Assembly (NCBI GenBank): GCA_963728845.1
Contig: CAVSLS010000021.1
Location: forward strand, 1 to 64,000
From: Bog-473 sp963728845
Lineage (GTDB): Bacteria; Actinomycetota; Acidimicrobiia; Acidimicrobiales; RAAP-2
Reading direction: 5' to 3'
Length of the DNA stretch: 64,000 nucleotides
Shown: positions 17,232 to 26,830 of the stretch, in pieces
Position numbering within the stretch: position 1 is the stretch's first letter
How the letters are laid out: each line of letters opens with the position of its first letter
Position numbers and translations under genes: made by a program
The notes under the pieces: model-generated
Told to the model about the DNA's origin: nothing
Database searches by the model: none
What the model saw: only the letters and a program-made list of their open reading frames with translations

Positions 17232-18659
17232 TTACAGCTCGATGTCCGCATAGAGGCGGTGGCGGTCGAGCAATCTGAAACACCGGTCTTCGCAGCCTTG
17301 GGCGATGTGGGGATCGATCTCGTACTTCGCTTTGGCTGTGGATGTCGCCGGTGTCGTGGCTCTCAGGGCAGTGACTATGACGTCGGCGACTTCGTCGATC
17401 TCGTCTGGCCTAAATCCCAGCGTGGTCAGCGCCGGTGTGCCAAGTCGAATTCCCGAGGTGTACCAGGCGCCGTTGGCGTCACCTGGCAATAAGTTGCGAT
17501 TGGTGACCACGCCTGCGTCAATCAGGGCAGCCTCAGCTTGACGGCCGGTGAGTCCGAAGCTGGAAGCCACGTCCAAGAGCACAAGGTGGTTGTCAGTTCC
17601 ACCAGTGATGAGCCGTGCACCCCGCCGCATCAGACCTTCCGCCAGAGCGCGTGCATTCTCTACGATGTGGACGGCATAGGCAGCGAACGAGGGCTGGCGA
17701 GCTTCAGACAAGGCAACGGCCTTGGCGGCCATCATGTGGGGCAGCGGTCCACCGAGGACCATCGGGCATCCTTTGTCTACGCAGGGTGCGTATTCCTCGG
17801 TGCAGAGGACCAGTCCACCCCGAGGTCCGCGCAGTGACTTGTGGGTGGTGGAGGTCACGACATCGGCGTGGGGCACCGGATCGAGGTCACCGATCAGCAC
17901 TTTCCCGGCCACCAGCCCAGCGAAGTGGGCCATATCGACCATGAAAGTAGCCCCGACGTCGTGGGCGATCTCAGCCAAGATGGCGAAATTGGGGTTCCGG
18001 GGGTAGGCCGAGTACCCCGCCACGAGCACCAGCGGACGGAACTCTCTCACCTGGGCCGCTATGGCGCCGTAGTCGAGGAGTCCGGAAGCGGAATCGACCC
18101 CGTAGCTAGCCTGGTCAAAGAGCTTCCCGGATATATTGGGTCGGAACCCATGGGTGAGGTGCCCACCGGCGTCGAGAGCCATGCCCATCATGCGCTGGGA
18201 GTGCAGTTCGTTGCGCAGTTGATCCCAGCTCACGGAGTCAAGGTCGTTCACGTGAGCCGCCCCAGCCTCGTTGAGGAATGGCTGCTCGACTCGGTGGGCA
18301 AGGATGGCCCAGTAAGCAACCAGGTTGGCGTCAATCCCCGAATGAGGTTGGACATAGGCGTGATCGGCGCCGAACAGTGCTTTGGCGTGGTCCGTAGCCA
18401 ATGTCTCGATCCGGTCAACCATCTCGCATCCGGCATAGAAGCGATGGCCCGGAGTGCCCTCGGCATACTTGTCCGACAGCCAGTTGCCCATGGCCAGCAG
18501 CACGGCCGGTGAGGCGTAGTTCTCTGAAGCGATGAGCTTCAGTTGACGCCGTTGGGACTCCAGCTCACCGACGATGGCCGCTGCCACATCTGGTTCGGCG
18601 GCAGAGATCACCTCCAACGCCGATCGATAGGCACTCGCTACGACTGGTTCGGGCACCAC
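17232..18659 (-). CDS. glyA: Serine hydroxymethyltransferase
   Basis: A 475-residue PLP enzyme interconverting serine and glycine with tetrahydrofolate. Visible motifs are KLIASENYASPAVLLAMGN, YAEGTPGHRFYAGCE, the long helical segment around VQPHSGIDANLVAYWA, and TSTTHKSLRGPRGG with the PLP lysine. It has insertions relative to the 420-residue E. coli enzyme (DLDSVSWDQLRNELHSQRM region), typical of the longer actinobacterial form. The start is a GTG. It provides one-carbon units and glycine, and serine for cysteine synthesis, which fits but does not prove a link with the neighbouring sulfur genes. Confidence 0.93.
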   Translation of the reverse strand: MVPEPVVASAYRSALEVISAAEPDVAAAIVGELESQRRQLKLIASENYASPAVLLAMGNWLSDKYAEGTPGHRFYAGCEMVDRIETLATDHAKALFGADHAYVQPHSGIDANLVAYWAILAHRVEQPFLNEAGAAHVNDLDSVSWDQLRNELHSQRMMGMALDAGGHLTHGFRPNISGKLFDQASYGVDSASGLLDYGAIAAQVREFRPLVLVAGYSAYPRNPNFAILAEIAHDVGATFMVDMAHFAGLVAGKVLIGDLDPVPHADVVTSTTHKSLRGPRGGLVLCTEEYAPCVDKGCPMVLGGPLPHMMAAKAVALSEARQPSFAAYAVHIVENARALAEGLMRRGARLITGGTDNHLVLLDVASSFGLTGRQAEAALIDAGVVTNRNLLPGDANGAWYTSGIRLGTPALTTLGFRPDEIDEVADVIVTALRATTPATSTAKAKYEIDPHIAQGCEDRCFRLLDRHRLYADIEL

Positions 18660-19008
18660 GCGCTCCTTCGGACGACATCGCGTCTTCGCCCAGGCGCACG
18701 GCTACATCCGGCAGGCTGCCGGCGGGTCGGTCCCCGGTGGTACTCCACCCAGACGCCAGTAACGACCCGCTCCAACGATAGCCCCAACAAGCTGCGGAGA
18801 GGTATGGACCTGATCGAAGGATGACTCGGAGGCGCCCGGCGAAGGATCGGCCCGCAGACCTCCACTCAGGGCTCTGAAATGCCCCTACCGCGCGGCCCAT
18901 ATCCAAGTGAGGCATGCCTTCGATGTGCCGGAGTGTGACACCCACCCGGCAGCGAACTGGGGCACGTCGGGTCGACGCTACGCAGGTTGTATGTGAAAGG
19001 GTTTGGAA
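18660..19008. other. Divergent intergenic region upstream of glyA
   Basis: This 349-bp spacer contains a copy of the dispersed motif at 18933-18965. I looked for a glycine-riboswitch-like structure before glyA and could not support one. Confidence 0.35.
18933..18965 (+). repeat. Dispersed intergenic motif, copy 2
   Basis: The pieces are GTGTGACACC, ACCCGGC and GAACTGGGGCAC, preceded by TGCCGGA. The flank TGCCGGAGTGT is shared with the copy at 20472. Confidence 0.65.
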
Positions 19009-19365
19009 GTGTCAAACGTCGGGCCGGTTGCAGCAGACTTGGCACCGAGCCCGGGTCAAGGGTTAATCCTGCGGACCGAGTTCTTCCGTCTCGACTGGAC
19101 ACTTCGGTTCACACACACGACCGTCACCATCGACGACCGCACATACGAGCTTCCGTGGGGAGGGCACTACTTTCCGCTGGAGCCTGGGAGTCACCAACTG
19201 GAGGTGTCGTATCCGTATCTCCGCCTGTCCCGAGCCGGAAAGGCCTCCATCCCGGTTGACGTCTCGCCAAACCAAGTCGTCCACGCTGCCTACCGCTCAC
19301 CGAACTCCGTGCTGTTGGCATTCCGGCCGGGCAAGTTGAACGTCGAGCCGCCCATCCATTCGTGA
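19009..19365 (+). CDS. Conserved-looking hypothetical beta-rich protein
   Basis: About 118 residues, starting at a GTG with GAAAGG 8 bases upstream. The translation is strand-rich and regular: VTIDDRTYELPWGGHYFPLE, PGSHQLEVSYPYLRL, VDVSPNQVVHAAYRSP and a closing GKLNVE. The layout of a small beta-sandwich with a PG-H-V core is common in actinobacterial proteins of unknown role. There is no signal peptide or membrane segment. I do not recognise a named family. Confidence 0.6.
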   Translation: MSNVGPVAADLAPSPGQGLILRTEFFRLDWTLRFTHTTVTIDDRTYELPWGGHYFPLEPGSHQLEVSYPYLRLSRAGKASIPVDVSPNQVVHAAYRSPNSVLLAFRPGKLNVEPPIHS

Positions 19366-19424
19366 CCCATGCCAAGCCCTGGAAGGCCCCGATACCGCTT
19401 GTGGGTAGTCCCAAGGCGCGGCAG

Positions 19425-19455
19425 GGTGGCACCCCTCCCGGCGTTCGGGAGCAGG
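19425..19455 (+). repeat. Dispersed intergenic motif, copy 3
   Basis: The pieces GGTGGCACCCC, TCCCGGCGTTCGGGAGCAG form the second variant of the motif, closely matching the copy at 30241. Confidence 0.6.
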
Positions 19456-19548
19456 CGCTCGCGGGACTCGGCGTGCCCATCGACTCCGCAAGTCAAAGAT
19501 GATCCCGCCGACTAGCGTCTGATTTTCCAACAAACAAAGGGCAACCCC

Positions 19549-19821
19549 ATGGCAGTCATGGTCACGTTCACACTGAAGAGCGACGTCGAGACTTACCGGG
19601 GTATGCACGATCAGATGCTTGGCCTGGCAATCCCGGCTGGGATGCTCTTTCACTCCGCCTACGAGGTCGGCAGCCAAGTCGGGATAGTGGACTTCTGGCC
19701 GAGCGTCGAGGCCTGGCAGAGCTTCGCAGAGGGTCCGTTGGCCGAGGGGATGAAGGCGAGCGGGATTGCGCCGCCTGACGACCTCAAGGTCACTACCGTC
19801 CTCGACGCAGATGCTCGGTGA
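19549..19821 (+). CDS. Small hypothetical protein, possible dimeric alpha-beta barrel
   Basis: A 90-residue protein. The pattern MVTFTLKSDVETYRGMHDQM, AGMLFHSAYEVGSQVGIVDF and WPSVEAWQSFAEGPLAEGMK resembles the strand-helix-strand order of antibiotic-biosynthesis-monooxygenase-like (ABM) proteins. No catalytic residue can be named. It is monocistronic. Confidence 0.6.
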   Translation: MAVMVTFTLKSDVETYRGMHDQMLGLAIPAGMLFHSAYEVGSQVGIVDFWPSVEAWQSFAEGPLAEGMKASGIAPPDDLKVTTVLDADAR

Positions 19822-19967
19822 GGGTCTCGGCCCTGCTCTCGGATTGATGTTGGGGCGGTCGATCTTGGATTAGGTCGGTGGCCACCAATCGGATCACGGC
19901 ACCATTCATCGGCCCTTCTCCGATCGCCACAGTCCCGGCGTAAGGGGATAGCCCGAACGTCCATGCA

Positions 19968-20372
19968 TCATGGACCGTTGCAAACCAGGTCCCGAGTTGT
20001 CACCCTTGCTGCTGCGACCGTCGCCGACCCCAAAACGCACGGTTGATGCCCGCCGTTAAACCTGGGCGTGCGACCCGTCAACTTGTACGAACCAACTGGA
20101 ACATTCAAGAGGTAATGACCGTCCGCCGAGGCGTGTGCGACGTATCTGCGTTGGCCTGCGCCAATTGCCACGACAGTGCCAGGAACTGCGCCGTTGTTCG
20201 GCGGCGCGACCAGTCCAACGATCATCCGGAGTTGACCACTAATTGTGCCGGAGGGGGGAGCTGCCTGTGAGCACGCAGTCAGCATCAGGGCAACGACGAT
20301 GAACCCGCCAAGCGACCAAATCGACCGTTGCAATCGAGTCCTGGAGGTGGCGGCAATCCTGACCACCGGCAT
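19968..20372 (-). CDS. Small lipoprotein with carboxypeptidase-regulatory-like fold
   Basis: About 134 residues from the ATG at 20372. A basic start and hydrophobic stretch SLGGFIVVALMLTAC end in a lipobox (LTAC), so the mature protein should be anchored to the membrane surface. The rest, GTISGQLRMIVGL, PGTVVAIGAG, HASADGHYLLNVPVGSYKL and TGRTP, is the beta-sandwich pattern of carboxypeptidase-regulatory-like/SpaA-like domains, used for adhesion or structure. Two cysteines near the end (QPCVLG and DLVC) may form a disulfide. Confidence 0.65.
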   Translation of the reverse strand: MPVVRIAATSRTRLQRSIWSLGGFIVVALMLTACSQAAPPSGTISGQLRMIVGLVAPPNNGAVPGTVVAIGAGQRRYVAHASADGHYLLNVPVGSYKLTGRTPRFNGGHQPCVLGSATVAAARVTTRDLVCNGP

Positions 20373-20724
20373 CGAATCAGTATGACTCTCTCTGTGGGGA
20401 AGATTGGTTCGCGGAATCCTCGACACGGGAGTCAACTATTTGCCTTTTGCCACTGCCCCACTCGTGCCGGAGTGTCTCACCGACCCGGCGGAGTGGGGCA
20501 GGCTGGGAGTCAGTCTCCGAGCTGGTCGGCGGCCCGACGACGCAGACCCTCCACGATGCTTGTCAGAATCTGACGTTCCTGCGCTGTTGAGGGAAGAGCC
20601 ATGCACTTGGCCGAGTGATCCTGCCCCCACTCCGGCGTTGTGAGATACGCCGGTTCAGACCGGACAGCTCAGCTGAATTTGACCCTTCCGAGGCGCAGCT
20701 TCTCCATAGCGGCCCGCCTGGTTG
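20373..20724. other. Intergenic region with one dispersed motif copy
   Basis: This 352-bp stretch lies between two reverse-strand genes. It contains the motif copy at 20472-20502 and probably the promoter of the lipoprotein gene. No coding potential is evident. Confidence 0.4.
20472..20502 (+). repeat. Dispersed intergenic motif, copy 4
   Basis: The pieces GTGTCTCACCGACCCGGCG and GAGTGGGGCAGG are preceded by TGCCGGA, matching copy 2 over a longer stretch. Confidence 0.65.
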
Positions 20725-21576
20725 TTAGGAAACAAGCCTCAGTCGCGCCTCGAACGCTGTGGCGAGCACTGCGGCCCCGGTGTCGTTGGTGTGGATGTTG
20801 GGATTCGTCGGGTCGCACATGTGGGTCCAGTTGCATATGTTTGCCACATCCTGAGGCAGGGTCTGTCCATTGAACGAGCCGGTGAGTGCCATGTCCCAGG
20901 TGTCGAAGTCCTTTTGCACGGGGGCAATACGCGCCTGATACTGCTTGTAGGCACTGCGGAGTTCGGAGTTGAGCTGGTGCAGGACCCCGAGTGACGATGT
21001 TGCCGTCTGTTGACCACTCGGGCCGTTGAGGTAGTACGCCAACGACGGGTCGTAGTACACCATGCCGACGATCGGCACGTTCCCGCCCGCCGCTCGGAGA
21101 CCCCCCAAAATGGTCTGCATGTTCGTCGCAACCGCTTTGAGCCCGTTCTGGACGCACGTTGTGTTGATGACGCCGTTTGGGGCGCATCCATTGACGTCGT
21201 CCCCCCCGACGGTGATGGTTATGAACTTCACAGCTCCCACGTGGGAAGCGAGGAACGCCTCGGCATCGCCGAGTTGGTTTCCCGTCGTGTAGTTGGTGCA
21301 GTTGCCCCCGTGGATCATCCTGGTGGTCGAGTCTCCGCCGCACCCCAGGTTCTCGAGTTGGAGACCAGGGATTATGGCTTCTTCGTGGGCATAGACGTCG
21401 TCGACGTAGCCCTTGCCGGGCGTTGCCCCGCCACCGGTCACAAGCGAACCGCCGAGGGCCAAGTAGTACGTCGTTGGAGGGGGTGTGCTCGCCCCCGCAA
21501 CAGACCCGAACGATCCCAACATCGCCAATGTCAGAGCCATCACGCACGAAGCGATCAAGGCGGCCTTAGCTTGCAT
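20725..21576 (-). CDS. Secreted SGNH/GDSL-type hydrolase with altered motifs
   Basis: About 283 residues. GGAGGA six bases upstream fixes the ATG at 21576, followed by a signal peptide ending near SVAGAS. The SGNH blocks are recognisable but changed: block I reads YYLALGGSLVTG (GDSL to GGSL), the block II glycine is in LENLGCGGDS, block III reads TVGGDDVNG in place of GxND, and the block V histidine is in IHTND. SGNH enzymes hydrolyse esters of lipids or sugars. The serine and histidine remain, but the oxyanion-hole asparagine seems to be aspartate, so activity may be changed. Confidence 0.72.
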   Translation of the reverse strand: MQAKAALIASCVMALTLAMLGSFGSVAGASTPPPTTYYLALGGSLVTGGGATPGKGYVDDVYAHEEAIIPGLQLENLGCGGDSTTRMIHGGNCTNYTTGNQLGDAEAFLASHVGAVKFITITVGGDDVNGCAPNGVINTTCVQNGLKAVATNMQTILGGLRAAGGNVPIVGMVYYDPSLAYYLNGPSGQQTATSSLGVLHQLNSELRSAYKQYQARIAPVQKDFDTWDMALTGSFNGQTLPQDVANICNWTHMCDPTNPNIHTNDTGAAVLATAFEARLRLVS

Positions 21577-21914
21577 CGTTCCTCCCAGTTTCACCAACGG
21601 AAATGCGGATGGCGCATGTTCATGCTCGTCGAGGCCCTTCAGTGCTGCGCGTGACCACCGGGGCCGTCCGTAGAGGCATGGTAGGGGACCGATGTTAGGA
21701 ACTTGTCAGGTGACTCGGGCCTTCCCGCGGACGATGTCCCTGGCTCCGAACGCTAACCCGCTAGGCGCTGCCAGCGGTAGGACGGGCCCGGTCCCGGCGG
21801 TGAACTGGGGCAGCCTCTGGCTGAGACGCCACCGGCCTCACCCGACGTGTCGTGAACCCACATGTCGGGGAAGCAAAAGACCCGGCAGCGTTGTGGGATA
21901 CCCCGTAGGTTGTA
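21577..21914. other. Intergenic region with one dispersed motif copy
   Basis: This 338-bp stretch holds the motif copy at 21784-21814 (pieces GGTCCCGGCGGTGAACTGGG and GCAGCC). The end near 21576 should contain the SGNH gene promoter. Nothing else is visible. Confidence 0.4.
21784..21814 (+). repeat. Dispersed intergenic motif, copy 5
   Basis: It carries CCCGGCGGTGAACTGGGGC followed by AGCC. The 5' part differs (GGGCCCGG instead of GTGTCACC). Confidence 0.55.
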
Positions 21915-23429
21915 TCAGCCGCTGACGGTTGTTTGGATCGGCGTGAGGGCCTGCGCGCTGAGGCTGGCAGCCGTCGCGGCGGGGAGGTTGGGGCCTTCGA
22001 AGTAGCGATAGCGGGTGAGCACCAAGGTCGCCGGAGTGGCGGTGAGGGTGGGATCGGTGATCGGGACGGAACCGGCCGGTGATGTGAGGTTCATGCCGTT
22101 CTCGCCCCAAGCGGCCGCGTCGCCCGTACATTGCGGGGGAGACGCGGGGTTGCTGTCCTCGTACACCGTGGTGGCATTGAGTCCGTTGATGTCGGTGTCG
22201 AGGGAACGAACCGTCACGAGCGAACCCTGTGCACCGGAGACCATCTGCCACGACGCCGGAGCCGTCGATCCGGTGGTGTAGGAGATGGGCGTGACGGCGT
22301 CGGGTTTTCCGTCGATCGGGATACCGCCGTTGACCGGGTCCGAGTAGGTCAGGCCGGTCGTGCCGGTCACGAAGTCGTCTGCGCTGCCATATCCGGGAAG
22401 CCCGGCGTGCCCGCGCAGCTCCGTGACGGTGTTTTCACGATCGGGGTAGAAGATGTCGGTGTTCACGGTGTACTTGTAGCTGTTGGCCCCGATGTACGAG
22501 CGGATGGCCCGCACGGGGCCGGAGATGTTCACGATGAAGGCACCCTCACCCGGGTTGTCCGCAGCGCCATCGAAGGTGTCCTCGCTTCGGCTACACGTGT
22601 TGGTGACGTAGTAATGGGTGCGCTCGAGGATGTTGGCGCCGCTGGCGCCCCCTTGGGTGATTCCCAAACCGTTGTTGAGCCACCGGTCGCCGTAGCTCTG
22701 ACTGTACGACGGTGTGGAGACCGTCGAGTGCTCGGGATTGAAACCCCAGGTGTCATTGGGAGCCAACGATCCCGCGCCCATTTTGTAGGTTCCGGTGTAC
22801 GAACCCGAGTCAAGACTGAAGGTGTATTTGACTCCGTCGGTGCCCGCACCCCCCCCGGTCAGGGTGTCACTGTGGAAGAGGTACACGTAGCCGAATTGTG
22901 ATGGAGCCAGCGGGTCGGTGGCCTTGACCTCTTCACGGGTCGTCACGTCGACCCCGGTCGGGTTGGCAGCCGAGCTCCCAGCTTGCTCGCCGGTGTCGTT
23001 TGCGAGGAACGACAGCTCGTCGTTGGCGTCGAAGCTGGGGTCGGAGTCCGCTGGCGTGTACGTCGCGTTCGAGGTGTATCCCGCGGTGAGGGTCGGCGGC
23101 GGCGTGTACACCAGGATCTTGTATGGCGTCGTCGTGCCGTACAAGGTTGGGTAGCTCGACGGCGGGAGATGGTAGATCTGACCTGGACTCACGTAGTCGC
23201 GCTGGTCCACCTGCACCGGTATCTGAGTCCATGTGCTCCCGTTCCACGCGAAGCCGACGACGTGCATCGGGTCCGTACCGAGAAGCTTCGGCAGCGCGCT
23301 CCCATTGAGCACGATGGGGTCAGACGGGCGAGTGAGAGTGGCGCCGAAACGCGTGCAGGCGGATAGCCCGAAAACGACCAACCCAGCGGCGAACCCGACG
23401 ACGAGACTGCGGGGTCGCAGGAGCTTCAT
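21915..23429 (-). CDS. Large secreted lipoprotein of unknown function
   Basis: About 504 residues from the ATG at 23429, which follows GGAGGG. A short basic start and a hydrophobic helix lead to the lipobox LSAC. The mature part is rich in Gly, Ser, Thr, Tyr and Asn and looks beta-structured, with aromatic runs such as THYYVTNTCSRSEDTFDG, FYPDRENTVTELRG and LVLTRYRYFEGPNLP. I recognise no catalytic motif. It belongs to a cluster of exported proteins on this strand. Confidence 0.7.
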   Translation of the reverse strand: MKLLRPRSLVVGFAAGLVVFGLSACTRFGATLTRPSDPIVLNGSALPKLLGTDPMHVVGFAWNGSTWTQIPVQVDQRDYVSPGQIYHLPPSSYPTLYGTTTPYKILVYTPPPTLTAGYTSNATYTPADSDPSFDANDELSFLANDTGEQAGSSAANPTGVDVTTREEVKATDPLAPSQFGYVYLFHSDTLTGGGAGTDGVKYTFSLDSGSYTGTYKMGAGSLAPNDTWGFNPEHSTVSTPSYSQSYGDRWLNNGLGITQGGASGANILERTHYYVTNTCSRSEDTFDGAADNPGEGAFIVNISGPVRAIRSYIGANSYKYTVNTDIFYPDRENTVTELRGHAGLPGYGSADDFVTGTTGLTYSDPVNGGIPIDGKPDAVTPISYTTGSTAPASWQMVSGAQGSLVTVRSLDTDINGLNATTVYEDSNPASPPQCTGDAAAWGENGMNLTSPAGSVPITDPTLTATPATLVLTRYRYFEGPNLPAATAASLSAQALTPIQTTVSG

Positions 23430-23465
23430 GTCCACCCTCCATAGTGCTCGCTCGGGGATCTCAAG

Positions 23466-23717
23466 TCATTGTTGCACGGCTTCCGTGATGGCCAGCTTCA
23501 GGTCTTCGGTGTCTGGGAGAGCCCGGAGGCGTTCGATGAGTTCCAGACGTACCTCGGGCCGGTAATGGAAGAGCTGGGCATCGAGCTGGCGCAGCCGTCC
23601 GTCATCATGCCGATCGTCGACCTTGTCCAGCAGTAGCGGCTGGAGATTGCGGGTCCGCGCCTGCTGTAGTGCCGGATACCGGGCACTCGAGCCGTTCAAC
23701 AGGGTGCCCCCGTCGTG
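23466..23717 (-). pseudogene. Gene fragment of unknown family
   Basis: The reverse frame is clearly protein-like (ARYPALQQARTRNLQPLLLD, then HYRPEVRLELIERLRALPD and LKLAITEAVQQ) but has no start codon with a ribosome site. Its 5' side stops at a dispersed-motif copy (23723-23764). It looks like the helical C-terminus of a truncated gene. Confidence 0.35.
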
Positions 23718-23722
23718 CCGGA

Positions 23723-23764
23723 CTGTGTCGCCCTCCCGGTCTGTCCTCAGGCGAACTGGGGCAT
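23723..23764 (+). repeat. Dispersed intergenic motif, copy 6 (longer form)
   Basis: The pieces GTGTCGCCCTCCCGG and GGCGAACTGGGGCAT are separated by an extra ten or so bases. The copy abuts the truncated fragment ending at 23717. Confidence 0.5.
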
Positions 23765-23924
23765 GCGTACCACATGCGTACCAACAGTCGTCCGAGGCGA
23801 AGCATGTCGTCGGATACAAGGCAGGCGCTGCAACTCGTTCATATGGGTTGCAAGCGCCTTGCGACCTGCCTAAGGTCCCTCAATAGTCAGGGCAAGGCGA
23901 GCCCAGCGAAGGAGGGCGCTAGAC

Positions 23925-25444
23925 ATGCGGCACTTGGCGAAGATGGCCGGTTGGTTCGGGGGCCGAAGGGTTGGCAGTACGCGCAGGCCCTGGCTGACTG
24001 GAGCACTCCTCGTGGTCGTGGTGGGCGTCGTCGCCTCGGGTTGTGACTGGTCGCTCTTCGGCTACGACGCCGCCAACACCCGCAACTCGGCAGACACGGG
24101 CATCTCGACGTCCAGCGTCGGATCGCTCACCCAGTCCTGGACGCACGCCTTCGGGACCGGAAATGGGTCCCAAATCCCGGGAGCCGTGACCGAGGCCAAC
24201 AATGTCGTCTATGCGACCACCTTGGCCAGTGATTTTGCCAAAGGTAGCGGGTTCATCGGCGGGGGCACCTTGGCCGCGTTCAGTGCCACCTGCCCGCAGT
24301 CGCCGACCAATTGTGCGCCCCTCTGGACGGCTCCTGTGGAGTATGGCCAAGCGCCCATGACCGAGACCCCGGTCGTCGCCAACAACGAGGTCTACGTGAG
24401 CAACGGCCCCTGGCTGGCCGCCTTCCCCACTGACAACTCGAGTTGTCCCTTGGTCTCGGGCTACTGCACACCGCTTCGGATTTATGACAACGCGGGAGGA
24501 AGCGCCGTCTCTCCGCCCCTTGTGGTCAACAATCTCTTGTACGCACCGGGATCAGGAAAAGTCTTCAGCGCCGACGGCGGGCCGAGCTGCACCCTCAAGT
24601 CCGGCGACAACTGGCTTGGTGTCCCCATCCTGGTGTGCGAACCCCTCTGGACGAACGTCGCCTCGGCGGGATCGAGCTTCACTATTGACGGTGGGGGCAC
24701 ACCCACCGTCGTGACCGCCTCGGCGGGCTCCTACAACGGGGATCCGATCCTCTATCTCGCAGCCCAGAGCACCTCGGGCAGCTTACTCAAGGTCTTCGCC
24801 TACGATGCCAATGACAAGAACAACTGTGGCGTCTACTACGTGCCGGTCTGCGTGCCCCTCTGGACCGATCAGGCCACCGGGCAGTTCTCCGATTTTGGGG
24901 TCGGAGCGGTGTCCGTGGCGAACGGGTACGCCTATGTCGGGGGATCCAATGACGTCGGATCCGGGGGGGGGACAGGGGACGCTCTTCGCCTTCGATCAGA
25001 ACGGCGTGGGTTGCGCTTCGGGGATCTGCTCGCCGAAGTTCGAGACCAGCGGGGGTCCGGGCTTCCCCGTGCCCATCAATCTGGCCGTCAGCGGAAGCAC
25101 GGTCTACGGGACGACCGTCGGCGGGATTCTTGCTGCCTTCGAGCGCGACCGGTACGGGGACGCTGTGGAAGACCGGACCAATCTGTGCCGCCTCTCCCAA
25201 CTCCTCGTCCAACACCGGCGCCCCGAACGTCGCCAACGGAGTGGTGTACGTGGGCATCAACTGTGGATCGCCTCCTGGGGTGGGAACGGGCGGTGGGGTT
25301 GCCGCGTACAACACCTCGGGCACATTGATCAAGTCGTATCCATCACCGGACAACGGACCGGTTTACAACGCACCCATTGTTGCGAACAACGGAGTGCTCT
25401 ACTTCGGAACCGTCAACGGGAGCATCTATGCCTATGCGCCATAG
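23925..25444 (+). pseudogene. PQQ-like beta-propeller lipoprotein with two frameshifts
   Basis: A ribosome site (GGAGGG) precedes the ATG. A membrane helix LLVVVVGVVASGC ends in a lipobox, so the protein is lipid-anchored. Repeats such as NVVYATTLAS, NEVYVSNGPWLAAF, NLLYAPGSGKVFSA and GYAYVGGSNDV are blades of a PQQ-like (outer-membrane BamB-type) propeller. The frame breaks at a run of nine G (24963-24971), continues as GTLFAFDQNGVGCASGI, breaks again near 25140, and resumes as GVVYVGINCG to GSIYAYAP. Joined, it gives about 505 residues, close to the intact paralogue at 45084. The indels may be sequencing errors or real. Confidence 0.75.
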
Positions 25445-25539
25445 GAGACACTGACCCGGCAGCGGGGCGTCCTGACGCCTCCGCCCATCCGCTACTGCCG
25501 GGATACGGGATGGGCCGCCGCAACGAAACCTGACCCAGT

Positions 25540-26830
25540 AGTGCCTGCTTGAGACTTGGTGCAGACACTGCGCCTGATCCGTAGCGTTTAGAGGTCCTAG
25601 TGGGGTCGCTCGTATAGTGCCTGCCCCCGGCGATCTGTTGGGTGGCTTTCGTTCGAAGAGCCTCCCGCCAGGGCTTCGCCATGGAGTGGCTCAAAAGAGG
25701 ATCGAGCACGAACAGTCTGCAAGCAGGAGTGCCCTCCGTGGTTCCATCACGACGAAGGAGGTAGTCATGCATGTGGTGATCGGCGTCGATCCGCACAAGG
25801 CATCGCACACAGCGGTGGCCATCGACGAGGCAGAAGACGAGCTCTCGAGCGTCAGGGTGCGGGCCACCCGGCGCCAGGTGGAACAGCTGGTCAGTTGTGC
25901 CGAACCGTTCGAGAAGCGCACCTGGGCCATCGAGTCGGCCGGTGGGTTGGGCTACTTGTTGGCCCAGCAGCTCGTCGCTCGAGGCGAAGAGGTCCTCGAC
26001 GTACCCGCGACCTTGGCCTCTCGCATCCGGGTGCTCGCCACCGGGCGCTCGAAACAAGAACGACCCCAACGACGCCCACTCGGTCGCCATCGCGGCCTTT
26101 CGGGCCCTGAACCTGCGCAGCGTCGAAGCGGCCAATCACTGCGAGGTGCTCCGGCTCCTGGCCAAGCGCAACAAGGACCTCGGCAGTCATCGCACCCGGG
26201 TGATCTGTCGTCTTCATGCGCTCCTCGCCGAGCTCGCACCGGGCGGAATTGCCAAGGAACTCTACGTTTCTGACGCCGAGCGGCTCATGGCAAAGATCAC
26301 GCCCGAGACCCCGGCCGAGCAGGTCCGTTACGAGCTGGCCCTCGAGCTTCTTGACGACGTCCGCCGGCTCGACGCCCAGACCAAGGAGTCGCACCGCCGC
26401 ATCCGCATCGCCGTCAAGGCATCAGGCACGTCGCTCACCGACGTCTATGGCGTGGGCCCGATCATTGCCGCGCAGATCATCGGTTACGCCGGCGACGTCG
26501 GCCGCTTTGCCAACCGGGATGTCTTCGCCTCCTACAACGGCACCGCCCCGATCGAATGGTCCTCAGGTGGCCGTGTCGTGCACCGGCTCTCGCGGCGCGG
26601 GAACCGACGGCTCAACCACGCTCCCCATGGCTGCCATCACCCAGATCCGCAATCCCGGGACAAATGGACGCATCTACTTCGAGCGCAAGGTCGCCGAGGG
26701 CAAGACCAAGAAGGAGGCGCTTCGCTCCCTCAAGCGCCAGATCTCTAATGCCGTCAACCGCCAGCTCGTCCTCGACGCCGGATGAGCGGCCCGGGAGGAC
26801 ATTAGGGAACGACTCATAGCCGCGTGGTCG
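25540..26830 (+). mobile_element. IS110-family insertion sequence (approximate limits)
   Basis: The element contains a frameshifted IS110 transposase and about 225 bp of non-coding DNA before it. IS110 elements lack obvious inverted repeats, so the ends are not set. In characterised IS110 members the non-coding end encodes a bridge RNA; the stretch 25540-25766 is the place to look for one. Confidence 0.55.
25767..26785 (+). pseudogene. IS110-family transposase, two frameshifts
   Basis: The ATG follows GAAGGAGGTAG. The N-terminal DEDD (RuvC-like) domain starts VVIGVDPHKASHTAVAIDE. After an A run at 26052-26054 the reading moves one frame to NKNDPNDAHSVAIAAFRALN, the conserved DPND motif. A second shift near 26620 leads to MAAITQIRNPGTNGRIYFER and NAVNRQLVLDAG. 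Between them GVGPIIAAQIIGYAGD and SGGRVVHRLSRRGNRRLN mark the C-terminal Tnp domain with its catalytic serine. Joined, the protein has about 339 residues, normal for the family. It is inactive as read unless the indels are errors. Confidence 0.85.

Noticed and set aside
25767..26785. Programmed frameshifting in the IS110 transposase
   Set aside because: IS110 transposases are normally one frame, and there are two breaks of different sign, so errors or decay fit better.
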